A DNA stretch of 64,000 nucleotides, from the NCBI RefSeq assembly GCF_900215245.1, contig NZ_LT907842.1, positions 1,364,001 through 1,428,000 of the forward strand, in the 5' to 3' direction. Source of the DNA: Pseudomonas fluorescens. Lineage in GTDB: Bacteria > Pseudomonadota > Gammaproteobacteria > Pseudomonadales > Pseudomonadaceae. The notes beneath the pieces were generated by a model, which saw only the letters and a list, made by a program, of their open reading frames with translations, searched no databases and was not told where the DNA came from. Shown here in pieces: positions 26,409-35,798 of this stretch. A program made the translations under genes and the position numbers. Positions within the stretch are counted from its first letter, which is position 1. Each line of letters starts with the position of its first letter.

Positions 26409-26480
26409 CTGCATCGCAATCTGATGAACGGTTATGCGGCGCTGACAGCGCCTCAACACTTCGCTTGCCGCGCTCTAGGA
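26409..26480 (+). pseudogene. Decayed 3' end of a YcaC-like hydrolase gene
   Basis: One frame reads LHRNLMNGYAALTAPQ and continues to a TAA. The intact gene at 20101-20733 ends in NYRNLMNGYAAVTARQG. Nothing upstream of 26409 continues the match in this frame, so only about 16 codons of a related gene remain. The rest of 26350-26767 shows no gene. Confidence 0.6.
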
Positions 26481-26767
26481 TAAGCCTGCCCTGAATGGCG
26501 CGCTTTTTTTGCAGGGGCCGGCACTACGCCCCGAATGTTTCACATTAGCCGTGGCGTTGTGAATTGTTGTGAAGGCTGGGCTAGTCGGCTAATTCATCAT
26601 GCTAAGTTGCGTGACAGTGTTATTGGCAGCACTCATGCACAGCGGCCGCGCCACTAAGGCCGCCCTCTTGTTATTCAATAAACAGCCTCGGGTAGTTATC
26701 CAGGAAGTTGGGCGCCCCTGCGCGCCTTAAAAGACGCCGGGGCAATAATTACATCAGGAGAAGAACC

Positions 26768-29700
26768 ATGGTAGCGAAGGTAGAAACGACCCCAAAGGAC
26801 GCCGCGGTCACCCCTAAAAGCTCCGTCGCTGCCTGGGAAAAATCCGTCAAAAAAGCCTCTGCGCCCAAGGATGAGTTGGGCAAGGGCCAGAAACGCCCTG
26901 AGGGTGATACCCGCTCGGCCCAGCAAATCATTGATGACACGCCACTGCTCGCCCAACTGGGCAATCAAAGTGGGGTCAAGGACAACCTTAAAAAGCAGGT
27001 CGGCGATTTTGAGAAGGACGCGGACGCGGCCTATCGCGCCTCCAAAGTGCTCGAACATGTCGAGTACATCGATGAGAGTGGCAAGTTGACTGCTGGCGAA
27101 AATGTCGGCAACAACAGCATCGACGGGTTCACCAAGGACGGCGACGCTCGGCACGGCACCGAGGCCGGCCGCCTGCAGGATTTCGGCAAGTACGGCTATT
27201 CGAGCCTGCGCGGCGAGGTGGTGAAGTCGGACTTGGGCGACCAGCAGAAGCGCCCCGACGGTGATACGCGCTCGGCCAAGGAGATTATCGACGCCACACC
27301 GCTGCTGAAAAACCTCGGTAACCAGAGCGATGTGAAGGAGAACCTCAAGAAACAGGTGGGGGATTTCGACCACGATGCCGACGCCGCGTACCGCGCCACC
27401 CAGGTGCTGGAGCACGTGGCCAGTATCGATGAAAACGGCAAGCTGCTGACCGGTTATGACGCCCGCAACAAAGACAACGACAGCATTGATGGCTTCACCA
27501 AAGACAAAGAAGCCCGCCACGGCACCGAGGCCGGCCGCTTGCAGGATTTCGGCAAGTACGGCTACTCAAGCCTCAAGGGTGACCTGATGCACGTCAAAGA
27601 CGCGACCCATACCGACAAGGCCGCGCCACCCGATGAGCCGCAGGACGTGCAGGCCCTGCGCGACACCTACAACATCCCCACCTTCGGCGCCGAAGGGTTA
27701 ATGGACATGGAGTTGCCCAACGACAAGACCGTGGGCGGCCAGACGGCCGAGAACTTTGTGCAGGGCATTCGCGATGACATCAAGAGCGGCAAGCTGAGCG
27801 AAGACTCGGATGAAGCCAAGATCGTCAAGCTGATGGACGCCCAGGCCGCACTGGACAGTGGCTACGACCTGTACGGCTATGCCGAGAGCATCAACCTGGG
27901 CAGCGGCACTTACCGGGAAACGGACAAGACCCCGACCAAGCTCAACGGCAACGACGTGAAGGAGATGGTCGACGAAGACAAACTCGCCAAAGAAATTTCC
28001 ACGTTGATGGGCAAGGAAGGGATTAAAGATCGTTACGACGCCGAACTAAAGAAAAGTGTCGGTAGTTTGTCGCAAGACCGCTTGAATGAAGTGCGCGAAC
28101 AAGTGTTCCCGGCGCTGTTTAAAGATGGCAGCCGTGATGCCAACTTGAACTTCGAAGAATATGTAATCGCCATGAATGACTCGGGCGATCCGAAAAAATC
28201 GGAAATGGCCGAGTTGGACGTGGACCGCTATTTCGAGTCGCTGCGCATTCTCGAACCGGACAGCTTCACCGCGCGCCGTCAGACCTTCGACCAGAACATG
28301 ATGACGCACCAACTCAACACCTACATGGAACACCCCGACAAGGTCTCGCCGGAGAATGCCGAAAGCGGGCTGAAGGCCTCGTTCACCATGATCAAGGGTG
28401 GCATCAACGCCGCCCTGGGTGGGCTGGACAAGGGCGACAAAGCCTACGACATGTACAAAAAAATGAAGGATGAGATCGACATCCTCGACGGCCATATCAA
28501 AGGGCTGACCCCGGCAGAAAACAAACAGATCGCCGCGGCCATTCGTCTGGCGGCTGCCAGCGGCGACCCGAAAGCCATCGACAAGGTGGTCGACACCCAA
28601 TTGAAGGGCCTGGGCGCCAATCGCGAAGCGGCGGCCGGTTCCTTGAAGACGGTGTTGCACACCGCCAGCTCCACCGGCGGGCTGAGTGCGATGGCGGGCA
28701 CCATGAACCTGGTCAGCGGCGCCCTGCAACTCGCCAATGGCGGCGGCAACATGACCGACGACCAGAAAATCGCCGCCGCGAAAGACCTGGTCGCCGGCTT
28801 GAGCTTTACCAACGACTTCCTCAAGTTCGGCTCGAACATTGTGGAAACCCTGGGTGGCACTAAAACCTATGACCCTGCCGTGGACAAAGACGGCAAAGGC
28901 CCGCCTAAAATCAAAGCCACCGAATGGCTAGGCCTGATCGATGAGAACCTGCCGGATATCTGGGGCAAGAAAGCCACCGAACAATCTGACGCGCTGGCCG
29001 CATCCATCAGCAGCCGCGTCAAAGAGTCTTCCGAAACCCTCAAGCAGCTCGACGTGGGCAACCTGTCGGCCGATGAGGTCAAGGAGTATGACAACGCCGC
29101 CAAATCCCTTGGCGAACACATGGGCGTCAAGGACATTCCCGGCAAAGGCGCCCCGGCTTCGAAATCTGAAATTGCGATCGCCTCCGGGCGCTCGTTCCTG
29201 CGCTTTATGGGCGGCGCCGGCCTGGATTTGACCGGCGGCGTGATGGACATCGTTTCCGGCGCGCGCAAACTGAAAAACGCCAAGACCGCACTGGAAAAAA
29301 CCGACGCTGCCTTCACGCTGGGCGGCGGTGCGTCCGGCACCGGTATGGCGATTGCCAATACCATCGCGATGTTCGCCCCCAAAGGCGCGCACCTGGCCGG
29401 CAAACTGGCCGGTGATGTGGCCGCGACGGTTATTCGCGGGCTCGCCATCGGTGCCCGTGTGGCGGGCCCGATTTTCGCCGTGGCCGGGGTGATCTTCGGG
29501 GTCGCAGGCACCCTGATCGCCGAAGCGGTCGAGCATGCCAAGCTGCAAAAGCTCACCGATTCCCAGGGCAAGTTCTTCAAGGACCTCGCCGCTGCCGGCG
29601 TAACCAAGGACGACTGGGGCGACAAGCTCGAATACGCGCGTTATGCCACCTATATGTATGGCGGCCGTGACACGCCGGACGACAAGTCGATGTTCGAGTA

Positions 29701-29935
29701 CCAGTCGGACGAGTGGAAACACTTCAAGGAAACCGAAGACAAAAAAGGCAGCTCCCTGGCGCGGCTGGCGCCCTACCTGCACAAAGACAGCGACCCCGAC
29801 AGCAAGAACCTGTGGGAAAAATTCCTGGCAGGCGGGACCAGCTCCAGCGGGCCACATGGCAGTGAGCGGCATACTGATGATTGGCGGCCTTGGGGCAGCA
29901 CGGACATGGACACAGGGAGCAAGCACACGGCCTGA
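26768..29935 (+). CDS. Giant HrpK-like (type III translocator/effector-like) protein with EF-hand
   Basis: This 1055-residue protein has no signal peptide. Residues 41-156 and 160-277 are a tandem duplication (QKRPxGDTRSA...TPLLxxLGNQS...KKQVGDF...DADAAYRA). A canonical EF-hand loop lies at about 453-464 (DGSRDANLNFEE). The C-terminal third has a long hydrophobic stretch (about residues 885-918) and ends Ser/Gly/His-rich. It recalls HrpK-domain proteins linked to type III secretion, but no secretion genes or hrp-box promoter are present. CAGGAGAAGAACC precedes the ATG. The HrpK assignment is from memory of the pattern. Confidence 0.7.
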   Translation: MVAKVETTPKDAAVTPKSSVAAWEKSVKKASAPKDELGKGQKRPEGDTRSAQQIIDDTPLLAQLGNQSGVKDNLKKQVGDFEKDADAAYRASKVLEHVEYIDESGKLTAGENVGNNSIDGFTKDGDARHGTEAGRLQDFGKYGYSSLRGEVVKSDLGDQQKRPDGDTRSAKEIIDATPLLKNLGNQSDVKENLKKQVGDFDHDADAAYRATQVLEHVASIDENGKLLTGYDARNKDNDSIDGFTKDKEARHGTEAGRLQDFGKYGYSSLKGDLMHVKDATHTDKAAPPDEPQDVQALRDTYNIPTFGAEGLMDMELPNDKTVGGQTAENFVQGIRDDIKSGKLSEDSDEAKIVKLMDAQAALDSGYDLYGYAESINLGSGTYRETDKTPTKLNGNDVKEMVDEDKLAKEISTLMGKEGIKDRYDAELKKSVGSLSQDRLNEVREQVFPALFKDGSRDANLNFEEYVIAMNDSGDPKKSEMAELDVDRYFESLRILEPDSFTARRQTFDQNMMTHQLNTYMEHPDKVSPENAESGLKASFTMIKGGINAALGGLDKGDKAYDMYKKMKDEIDILDGHIKGLTPAENKQIAAAIRLAAASGDPKAIDKVVDTQLKGLGANREAAAGSLKTVLHTASSTGGLSAMAGTMNLVSGALQLANGGGNMTDDQKIAAAKDLVAGLSFTNDFLKFGSNIVETLGGTKTYDPAVDKDGKGPPKIKATEWLGLIDENLPDIWGKKATEQSDALAASISSRVKESSETLKQLDVGNLSADEVKEYDNAAKSLGEHMGVKDIPGKGAPASKSEIAIASGRSFLRFMGGAGLDLTGGVMDIVSGARKLKNAKTALEKTDAAFTLGGGASGTGMAIANTIAMFAPKGAHLAGKLAGDVAATVIRGLAIGARVAGPIFAVAGVIFGVAGTLIAEAVEHAKLQKLTDSQGKFFKDLAAAGVTKDDWGDKLEYARYATYMYGGRDTPDDKSMFEYQSDEWKHFKETEDKKGSSLARLAPYLHKDSDPDSKNLWEKFLAGGTSSSGPHGSERHTDDWRPWGSTDMDTGSKHTA
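26888..27590 (+). repeat. In-frame tandem duplication inside the HrpK-like gene
   Basis: Two units of about 350 bp start near 26888 and 27245. Both encode a QKRPxGDTRSA start and end in RHGTEAGRLQDFGKYGYSSL, with a short insertion (about 8 codons) in the second. Confidence 0.85.
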
Positions 29936-29991
29936 TGTTGCGTAGGCATTTTTCAGGCAAGCCTCTGCTGTTCTGTTAAGTGCAGATCCCG

Positions 29992-30079
29992 ATGGGAGCG
30001 GGCTTGCTCGCGAAAGCGGTGGTTCAGTCAACTTCAATGTTTGCTGGGCCGACGTCTTCGCGAGCAAGCCCGCTCCCAC
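29992..30079. repeat. REP inverted pair
   Basis: ATGGGAGCGGGCTTGCTCGCGAAAGC pairs with the right copy CTTCGCGAGCAAGCCCGCTCCCAC around a spacer. It lies between the HrpK-like gene and the NQO gene. Confidence 0.88.
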
Positions 30080-30189
30080 CTTTGATCGTTGCTGCTTTGA
30101 GTATTGGGTTCGCTTAACCGGGCGGCCCTTGACTCTCCCCTATACGGCACACCCTACCCTGAACGCCTCGACGTTCAGGACCTCACCCC

Positions 30190-30834
30190 ATGCACCAACG
30201 CATCCTGGTCATCCTCGGCCACCCTTCCACCACGAGCCTGTGTTCAGCCTTGGCCGAAGCCTACATCCACAGCGCAAAAGTCGCCGGTCACCAGGTACGC
30301 GTGCTATCCCTGGGCGATCTGACTTTCGACCCCGTGCTTCACCACGGCTACGCGCAGATTCAGGCGTTGGAACCCGATTTGCTCAGCGCCCAGTCCGACA
30401 TCCTCTGGGCCACCCACCTGGCTTTCGTTTTCCCGATCTGGTGGGGCGGTATTCCGGCGGTGTTAAAGGGGTTTATCGACCGTATTTTCCTACCCGGCTT
30501 TGCCTTTAAATACCGCGAAGGCAAGTTGTTTCCTGACAAGCTACTGCTCGGCCGAACCGCGCACTTGTTGGTGACCCTGGACACGCCGCCGTGGTATTAC
30601 CGCTGGTTCTACCGCATGCCGGGCATTCATCAACTGCGCAGCGCGACCCTGGCGTTTTGCGGCATCCGGCCGACCAAGACGTTGCTGTTCGGGCCGGTGC
30701 TGGGATCTACGCCAGCGCACCGCGCAAAGTGGCTGACACAGGCGAGCGGACTAATGGGAAAAGGGAGTTTTCATGTACATCGGCAAAGCCGCGCAGTTAT
30801 CGGGCACGACCATCAAGGCGATTCGTCACTATGA
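30190..30834 (+). CDS. NAD(P)H:quinone oxidoreductase, flavodoxin-like fold (NQO/YwrO family)
   Basis: This 214-residue protein starts HQRILVILGHPSTTSLCSALAEAY, the FMN/FAD phosphate-binding motif of the family. It contains FVFPIWWGGIPAVLKGFIDRIFLPG, the isoalloxazine and dimer-contact block, and TLAFCGIRPTK late. It probably reduces quinones or electrophiles. The last 20 residues lie over the start of the MerR gene (62-nt overlap) and do not look like the family, so the native stop may have been lost. The downstream MerR regulator probably controls it. Confidence 0.9.
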   Translation: MHQRILVILGHPSTTSLCSALAEAYIHSAKVAGHQVRVLSLGDLTFDPVLHHGYAQIQALEPDLLSAQSDILWATHLAFVFPIWWGGIPAVLKGFIDRIFLPGFAFKYREGKLFPDKLLLGRTAHLLVTLDTPPWYYRWFYRMPGIHQLRSATLAFCGIRPTKTLLFGPVLGSTPAHRAKWLTQASGLMGKGSFHVHRQSRAVIGHDHQGDSSL

Positions 30835-31150
30835 GGCGATAGGCCTGTTGCCAGTACCGCAGCGGGAGGGGCGCTATCGGATCTATTCCGCGCACAGTGT
30901 CGAGCTGTTGGCATTGATCAAGTGCGCCCAGCAGTTGGGTTTCAAGCTCAAGGAGTTGCAGGGGATTTTGCACGGGCACCAAGGCGATGCCCTGCCTTGG
31001 GCACGGGCAGAGCAGGCCATCGCCAGTAAGAAGCGCGAACTGGCCGGACAGATTGCCGGGTTGCAGCAGATGCAGGCGGGGTTGATCGCGTTTGAAGCAC
31101 AGCTTAAGGACGCGCAGGGGCAGTGTTATTTAACCGCTGACAGTGACTGA
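30773..31150 (+). CDS. MerR family transcriptional regulator
   Basis: This 125-residue regulator starts with MYIGKAAQLSGTTIKAIRHYEAIGLLP, the MerR HTH and wing with the conserved RHYE, followed by a dimer coiled coil (residues about 75-115). The C-terminus lacks a cysteine cluster; the only Cys are near residues 51 and 118, so metal sensing is unlikely. AAGGGAG lies 5 nt before the ATG. Overlap with the NQO gene implies cotranscription and control of it. Confidence 0.92.
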   Translation: MYIGKAAQLSGTTIKAIRHYEAIGLLPVPQREGRYRIYSAHSVELLALIKCAQQLGFKLKELQGILHGHQGDALPWARAEQAIASKKRELAGQIAGLQQMQAGLIAFEAQLKDAQGQCYLTADSD

Positions 31151-31195
31151 CTTTCCCGGACGACGCCGCCGTCTGGCTCGGTGTCTGGTGGACGA

Positions 31196-31258
31196 TGAGC
31201 CGAATAGGATGCACAATCGGCTCACAAAATGAGCCGAATAACGTTTTTATTCGGCTCA
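31196..31258. promoter_or_regulatory. Two inverted repeats (TGAGCCGAATA/TATTCGGCTCA) before the second Fic gene
   Basis: TGAGCCGAATA (31230-31240) and TATTCGGCTCA (31248-31258) form a perfect 11-bp inverted repeat with a 7-nt spacer. A second pair lies just upstream: TGAGCCGAATA (31196-31206) and ATCGGCTCA (31216-31224). The site ends 18 nt before the Fic ATG, so a bound protein would block expression. Confidence 0.7.
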
Positions 31259-31276
31259 CGCACCCAGGCATGCCCC

Positions 31277-32416
31277 ATGGATCATCCGTACTGGATCTGG
31301 CAACACACCGATTGGCCCCACTTTCATTGGCAGCCCGGACAGCTGGCGGTCTTGCTGCGCGAGTGCGGGCAAGCCCAAGGCAAGCTGCTGGGCATGCTTG
31401 GCTCCGTCAGCCAGACAGTCAGTGCGCAGAATGAGCTGGATGCGTTGCTGCAAAATATTCTGACCTCCTCGGCAATCGAGGGCGAGCATCTGAATGTCGG
31501 CTCCGTGCGTTCCTCTCTGGCGCGGCGCTTGGGCCTGGAGGCGATGCAGGACGGCCAGGTGAGTCGACGCAGTGAAGGCCTCGCCGAACTGATGATGGAC
31601 GCCACCGAGCAGTTCGCGCAGCCGTTCACTCTTACGCGCTTATTGAATTGGCATCACTGGGTGTTCCCCACCCCGGAAGCTGGCTTTGCCCCACGCGCGC
31701 TCAATGTCGGCGCACTGAGGGGAGATGAGTCCATGCAGGTGGTGTCGGGGCGACTTGATCGGCCAACGGTCCATTTCGAGGCGCCACCGCGCCGAGGCCT
31801 GGAGCAAGGGCTGGGTGATTTTCTCGAATGGTTCGAAACCAGCCGCAACCAGCCAGAGCTGGACCCGCTGATCCGCGCTGGCGTCGCGCACTTCTGGTTT
31901 GTCACGCTGCATCCGTTCGATGACGGCAATGGTCGCCTGACCCGCGCAATCACTGATTTGGCATTGGCCCAGGGCGACCATCAGGCCATCCGTTTTTATG
32001 CCATGTCAGCCAGCATCCTCGAGGACCGCGCCGGTTACTACAGCGCGCTGGAGTCCAGCCAGAAGGCCACACTGGATATCACTGATTGGCTGGCGTGGTT
32101 TTTGAAAACCCTGTTGCGCAGCCTGCAGCAGGCGATGGCGCGAATAGAACGCGTCCTAGGCAAGCCCCGGTTCTGGCAGCAGCACCGCGACCTCTCGTTG
32201 TCCACCGAACAGATCAAGGTACTCAACCGCCTGCTCGACGGCGATGAAAAGGGCTTCGAACACGGCATCAGCGCCGCGCAGTACCAGGCCGTGGCGAAGG
32301 TGTCCAAGGCTACTGCAACCCGCCATCTGGCTGATCTGCTGGAAAAAAACTGCCTGGTCCGCTTGCCCGGCGGAGGCCGTAGTACGCGTTATCAAATCAA
32401 TGGCCGAGACGACTGA
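31277..32416 (+). CDS. Class II Fic family protein (DUF4172-Fic-HTH)
   Basis: The protein has 379 residues from the ATG at 31277; the longer frame from 31229 begins inside the operator repeat. An N-terminal DUF4172 signature (WIWQHTDWPHFHW) is followed by the inhibitory SSAIEG motif at about residues 64-69 and the Fic core HPFDDGNGRLTR from about residue 212. The C-terminus is a winged helix (residues about 300-375; AAQYQAVAKVSKATATRHLADL), a fit for binding the inverted repeats in front. The target protein is unknown. It differs in layout from the Fic protein at 10827. Confidence 0.9.
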   Translation: MDHPYWIWQHTDWPHFHWQPGQLAVLLRECGQAQGKLLGMLGSVSQTVSAQNELDALLQNILTSSAIEGEHLNVGSVRSSLARRLGLEAMQDGQVSRRSEGLAELMMDATEQFAQPFTLTRLLNWHHWVFPTPEAGFAPRALNVGALRGDESMQVVSGRLDRPTVHFEAPPRRGLEQGLGDFLEWFETSRNQPELDPLIRAGVAHFWFVTLHPFDDGNGRLTRAITDLALAQGDHQAIRFYAMSASILEDRAGYYSALESSQKATLDITDWLAWFLKTLLRSLQQAMARIERVLGKPRFWQQHRDLSLSTEQIKVLNRLLDGDEKGFEHGISAAQYQAVAKVSKATATRHLADLLEKNCLVRLPGGGRSTRYQINGRDD

Positions 32417-32505
32417 AGCGCCCCCACTCATTTGCCCGCTCATTTGCCCAGAATCCCCATGTCTGCTAGTGTCGCGCCGGTTTACCGTCTACCGGAATAG
32501 CCGCC

Positions 32506-32748
32506 ATGGCCCGCAAAAAAGTTGCACTCGATTTCGAACAATCCCTCGCCGACCTGCAAACCCTGGTCGAGCGTCTGGAGAACGGCGAGTTGTCGCTGGA
32601 GGACTCGCTGACGGCGTTTGAGCAAGGTATCGGCCTGACCCGCGACTGCCAGAGCGCCTTGGCGCAGGCGGAGCAGAAGGTCCAGGTGCTGCTGGAACGT
32701 GACGGGGAGTTGGCCGAAGAACCTTTCGATGCGGAACAGCCGGAATGA
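32506..32748 (+). CDS. xseB: Exodeoxyribonuclease VII small subunit
   Basis: This 80-residue subunit of exonuclease VII, a single-strand DNA nuclease, has the helical core [32 protein letters not shown], which matches the family well. The stop overlaps the ispA start (ATGA). The order xseB-ispA-dxs is standard in gammaproteobacteria. Confidence 0.97.
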   Translation: MARKKVALDFEQSLADLQTLVERLENGELSLEDSLTAFEQGIGLTRDCQSALAQAEQKVQVLLERDGELAEEPFDAEQPE

Positions 32749-33632
32749 TCGACGCGTATCAGGCCAGTAGCCAAGCCCGGGTCAATGCGGCGCTCGAGCC
32801 CTTGTTTGTTGCGCCAAGCCCGGAAATGAACCGCCTCTATGCTGCCATGCGCTACAGCGTGATGAATGGTGGCAAGCGTGTGCGCCCGTTGCTGGCGTAT
32901 GCCGCGTGTGAAGCCCTGGGCGCGCCTGCCGAGCAGGCCAATGGCGCGGCGTGTGCGGTCGAGCTGATTCACGCCTACTCCCTGGTGCATGACGATTTGC
33001 CGGCGATGGACGACGATGATTTGCGTCGCGGCCAGCCGACCACCCACAAAGCTTTTGATGAAGCCTATGCGATCCTCGCCGGTGACGGCTTGCAGAGCCT
33101 GGCGTTCAGCGCCTTGCTGGACCCGCGCCTGAACAGCGTGAATGCCGAGATCAGCCTGCGCATGGTCACGGCACTTGCGGTGGCCGCAGGCCCGGCCGGC
33201 ATGGTCGGCGGGCAAGCGATCGACATGGGTTCGGTCAGCCTCAAGCTGGACCAGCAAGCCCTTGAACACATGCACCGCCACAAGACCGGTGCACTGATCG
33301 AAGCCGCCGTGCACCTCGGCGCCCTGGCCAGCGGTCGGGCCGACGCTGCGCAGTTGGCGTCCTTGCAGACCTATTCCCAAGCCATCGGCCTGGCCTTCCA
33401 GGTGCAAGACGACATTCTCGACGTCGAAAGTGACACCGCGACCCTCGGCAAGCGCCAAGGTGCGGATGCCGCACGCGATAAACCGACGTATCCGGCCCTG
33501 CTCGGCCTCGAAGCCGCCAAGGCGTATGCCCTGGAACTGCGTGACCAGGCCCTGAATGCCCTGCGACCTTTCGACGCGGCGGCCGAGCCACTGCGCGACC
33601 TGGCGCGGTATATCGTCGAACGCCGCCACTGA
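32745..33632 (+). CDS. ispA: Farnesyl diphosphate synthase
   Basis: This 295-residue trans-prenyltransferase condenses IPP with DMAPP and GPP to farnesyl-PP. The first Asp-rich motif [14 protein letters not shown] lies near residues 84-97 and the second, DDILDVESD, near 223-231. It is translationally coupled to xseB and lies upstream of dxs, so isoprenoid supply genes are adjacent. Confidence 0.98.
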   Translation: MIDAYQASSQARVNAALEPLFVAPSPEMNRLYAAMRYSVMNGGKRVRPLLAYAACEALGAPAEQANGAACAVELIHAYSLVHDDLPAMDDDDLRRGQPTTHKAFDEAYAILAGDGLQSLAFSALLDPRLNSVNAEISLRMVTALAVAAGPAGMVGGQAIDMGSVSLKLDQQALEHMHRHKTGALIEAAVHLGALASGRADAAQLASLQTYSQAIGLAFQVQDDILDVESDTATLGKRQGADAARDKPTYPALLGLEAAKAYALELRDQALNALRPFDAAAEPLRDLARYIVERRH

Positions 33633-33697
33633 TAACGCGGGCTATTAGCGCCGCATATCAGCCAAGTTCGGCGCTCTGCGTGGGCAGTTTGCACGGC

Positions 33698-33726
33698 TTG
33701 AGGTAAACTGCCGCCTCTTCTATACC
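33698..33726 (+). promoter_or_regulatory. Possible sigma-70 promoter of dxs
   Basis: TTGAGG and TATACC are spaced 17 nt apart, ending 16 nt before the dxs ATG. The leader would be very short, so dxs may also be read from the ispA transcript. Confidence 0.35.
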
Positions 33727-33742
33727 TATAACGATTCGCCTG

Positions 33743-35641
33743 ATGCCCACGACGTTCCAAGAGATTCCCCGCAAGCGCCCGTCCACGCCCCTGCTCGACC
33801 GTGCTGCCACGCCGGACGGCCTGCGTCGACTGGGTGAAGCCGAGCTGGAAACCCTGGCCGATGAGTTGCGCCTGGAATTGCTCTACACGGTCGGTCAGAC
33901 CGGTGGGCATTTCGGTGCAGGGCTGGGCGTTATCGAGCTGACCATCGCCTTGCATTACGTGTTCGACACCCCGGACGACCGGCTGGTGTGGGACGTGGGC
34001 CATCAGGCGTATCCGCATAAAATCCTCACTGGCCGTCGCGAGCGCATGGGCACCCTGCGTCAGAAGGACGGCCTGGCCGCCTTCCCGCGTCGCGCCGAAA
34101 GCGAGTACGACACCTTTGGCGTCGGCCACTCCAGCACCTCCATCAGTGCGGCGCTGGGCATGGCGATTGCCGCCCGCCTGCAAGGCAGCGACCGCAAGGC
34201 GATTGCCGTGATTGGCGATGGCGCGCTGACCGCCGGCATGGCGTTCGAAGCGCTGAACCATGCGCCGGAAGTGAACGCCAACATGTTGGTGATCCTTAAC
34301 GACAACGACATGTCGATCTCGCGCAACGTCGGTGGCCTGTCCAACTACCTGGCAAAAATCCTCTCCAGCCGCACCTACGCCAGCATGCGCGAAGGCAGCA
34401 AGAAGGTGCTCTCGCGCCTGCCCGGCGCGTGGGAAATTGCCCGGCGTACCGAAGAATATGCCAAGGGCATGCTGGTGCCTGGCACCCTGTTCGAAGAACT
34501 GGGCTGGAACTACATTGGCCCGATCGACGGCCATGACCTGCCGACCCTGATCGCCACGCTGCGCAACATGCGTGACCTCAAGGGCCCGCAATTCCTGCAC
34601 ATCGTCACCAAAAAAGGCAAAGGCTTCGCCCCGGCGGAAGTCGACCCGATTGGTTACCACGCGATCACCAAGCTCGAGCCTGTGGACGCTCCCGCCGCCG
34701 CGCCGAAAAAGGCCAGCGGGCCGAAGTATTCCGGCGTATTTGGCGAATGGCTGTGCGACATGGCCGCCGCCGACCCACGCCTGGTGGGGATTACCCCGGC
34801 GATGAAGGAAGGCTCCGACCTGGTGGCGTTCAGCGAGCGTTTCCCGCTGCGCTATTTCGACGTGGCGATTGCCGAGCAGCACGCCGTGACGTTTGCGGCC
34901 GGTATGGCCTGCGAAGGCGCGAAACCGGTGGTGGCGATCTACTCCACGTTCCTGCAACGCGGCTATGACCAGCTCGTTCATGATGTGGCGGTGCAGAATC
35001 TCGACGTGCTGTTCGCCATCGACCGCGCAGGCTTGGTCGGCGAAGACGGCCCGACCCACGCCGGCAGTTTTGATTTGTCCTACTTGCGCTGCATTCCCGG
35101 CATGCTGGTGATGACGCCGAGCGACGAGAACGAACTGCGCAAGATGCTCAGCACCGGTCACGTGTACAACGGCCCGGCCGCCGTGCGTTACCCACGCGGC
35201 AACGGCCCGAATGCGCTGATCGAAAAAGACCTTGAGCCGATTGAAATCGGCAAGGGCATTGTTCGCCGCCAGGGCAGCAAGACCGCATTCCTGGTGTTTG
35301 GCGTGCAATTGGCCGAAGCCCTCAAAGTCGCCGAGAAGATCGACGCCACCGTGGTCGACATGCGCTTCGTCAAACCGCTGGACGAAGCCCTCGTGCGCGA
35401 AATCGCCGCGAGCCATGAGCTGCTGGTGACGGTCGAAGAAAACGCCATCATGGGCGGCGCCGGTGCGGCGGTCAGTGAGTTCCTGGCGCGGGAGAATATC
35501 CTCAAGTCGGTGCTGCACCTGGGCTTGCCGGACGTGTACGTCGAACATGCCAAGCCGGCGCAGATGCTTGCCGAATGCGGGCTGGACGAAGCCGGGATTG
35601 AAGCCTCGGTGCGCGAACGCATGGCACTGCTCGGCCTGTAA
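33743..35641 (+). CDS. dxs: 1-deoxy-D-xylulose-5-phosphate synthase
   Basis: This 632-residue thiamine-diphosphate enzyme makes DXP from pyruvate and glyceraldehyde-3-phosphate, the first step of the MEP pathway. The ThDP-binding [17 protein letters not shown]...NDNDMSIS block lies near residues 153-190, and the transketolase-type [13 protein letters not shown] segment near residue 380. The length is typical. There is no good SD, but the start [19 protein letters not shown] matches Pseudomonas Dxs. Confidence 0.98.
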   Translation: MPTTFQEIPRKRPSTPLLDRAATPDGLRRLGEAELETLADELRLELLYTVGQTGGHFGAGLGVIELTIALHYVFDTPDDRLVWDVGHQAYPHKILTGRRERMGTLRQKDGLAAFPRRAESEYDTFGVGHSSTSISAALGMAIAARLQGSDRKAIAVIGDGALTAGMAFEALNHAPEVNANMLVILNDNDMSISRNVGGLSNYLAKILSSRTYASMREGSKKVLSRLPGAWEIARRTEEYAKGMLVPGTLFEELGWNYIGPIDGHDLPTLIATLRNMRDLKGPQFLHIVTKKGKGFAPAEVDPIGYHAITKLEPVDAPAAAPKKASGPKYSGVFGEWLCDMAAADPRLVGITPAMKEGSDLVAFSERFPLRYFDVAIAEQHAVTFAAGMACEGAKPVVAIYSTFLQRGYDQLVHDVAVQNLDVLFAIDRAGLVGEDGPTHAGSFDLSYLRCIPGMLVMTPSDENELRKMLSTGHVYNGPAAVRYPRGNGPNALIEKDLEPIEIGKGIVRRQGSKTAFLVFGVQLAEALKVAEKIDATVVDMRFVKPLDEALVREIAASHELLVTVEENAIMGGAGAAVSEFLARENILKSVLHLGLPDVYVEHAKPAQMLAECGLDEAGIEASVRERMALLGL

Positions 35642-35671
35642 CCCGACCTCCCGGTGAAAACCGGGCCAACC

Positions 35672-35761
35672 TGTGGGAGCGAGCTTGCTCGCGAATGCGG
35701 GGTATCAGTCAACCGAGAGGTTGAAGGTGCCGCCGCATTCGCGAGCAAGCCCGCTCCCACA
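35672..35761. repeat. REP inverted pair
   Basis: TGTGGGAGCGAGCTTGCTCGCGAATGCGG and its inverted partner ending GAGCAAGCCCGCTCCCACA flank a spacer with a small GTCAACCGAGAGGTTGA hairpin. It lies between dxs and the BtuB gene. Confidence 0.88.
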
Positions 35762-35798
35762 TTGGTTTTATGCCATTTTCAAATGCCAGGGACAGCCC

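Noticed and set aside
26600..26767. Search for a hrp box (GGAACC-N15/16-CCACNNA) before the HrpK-like gene
   Set aside because: A CCACTAA is present near 26654 but no GGAACC-like -35 lies at the right distance.
29936..30189. CRISPR-like repeat
   Set aside because: It is a single inverted REP pair, not regularly spaced direct repeats.
33371..35548. A 725-codon open frame on the minus strand across dxs and ispA
   Set aside because: It is a shadow of dxs, caused by high GC at third positions. The same holds for long frames opposite exaC, eutB and btuB.
35642..35798. Cobalamin riboswitch before btuB
   Set aside because: The gap is only about 157 nt and is mostly a REP pair; no B12-box was seen.
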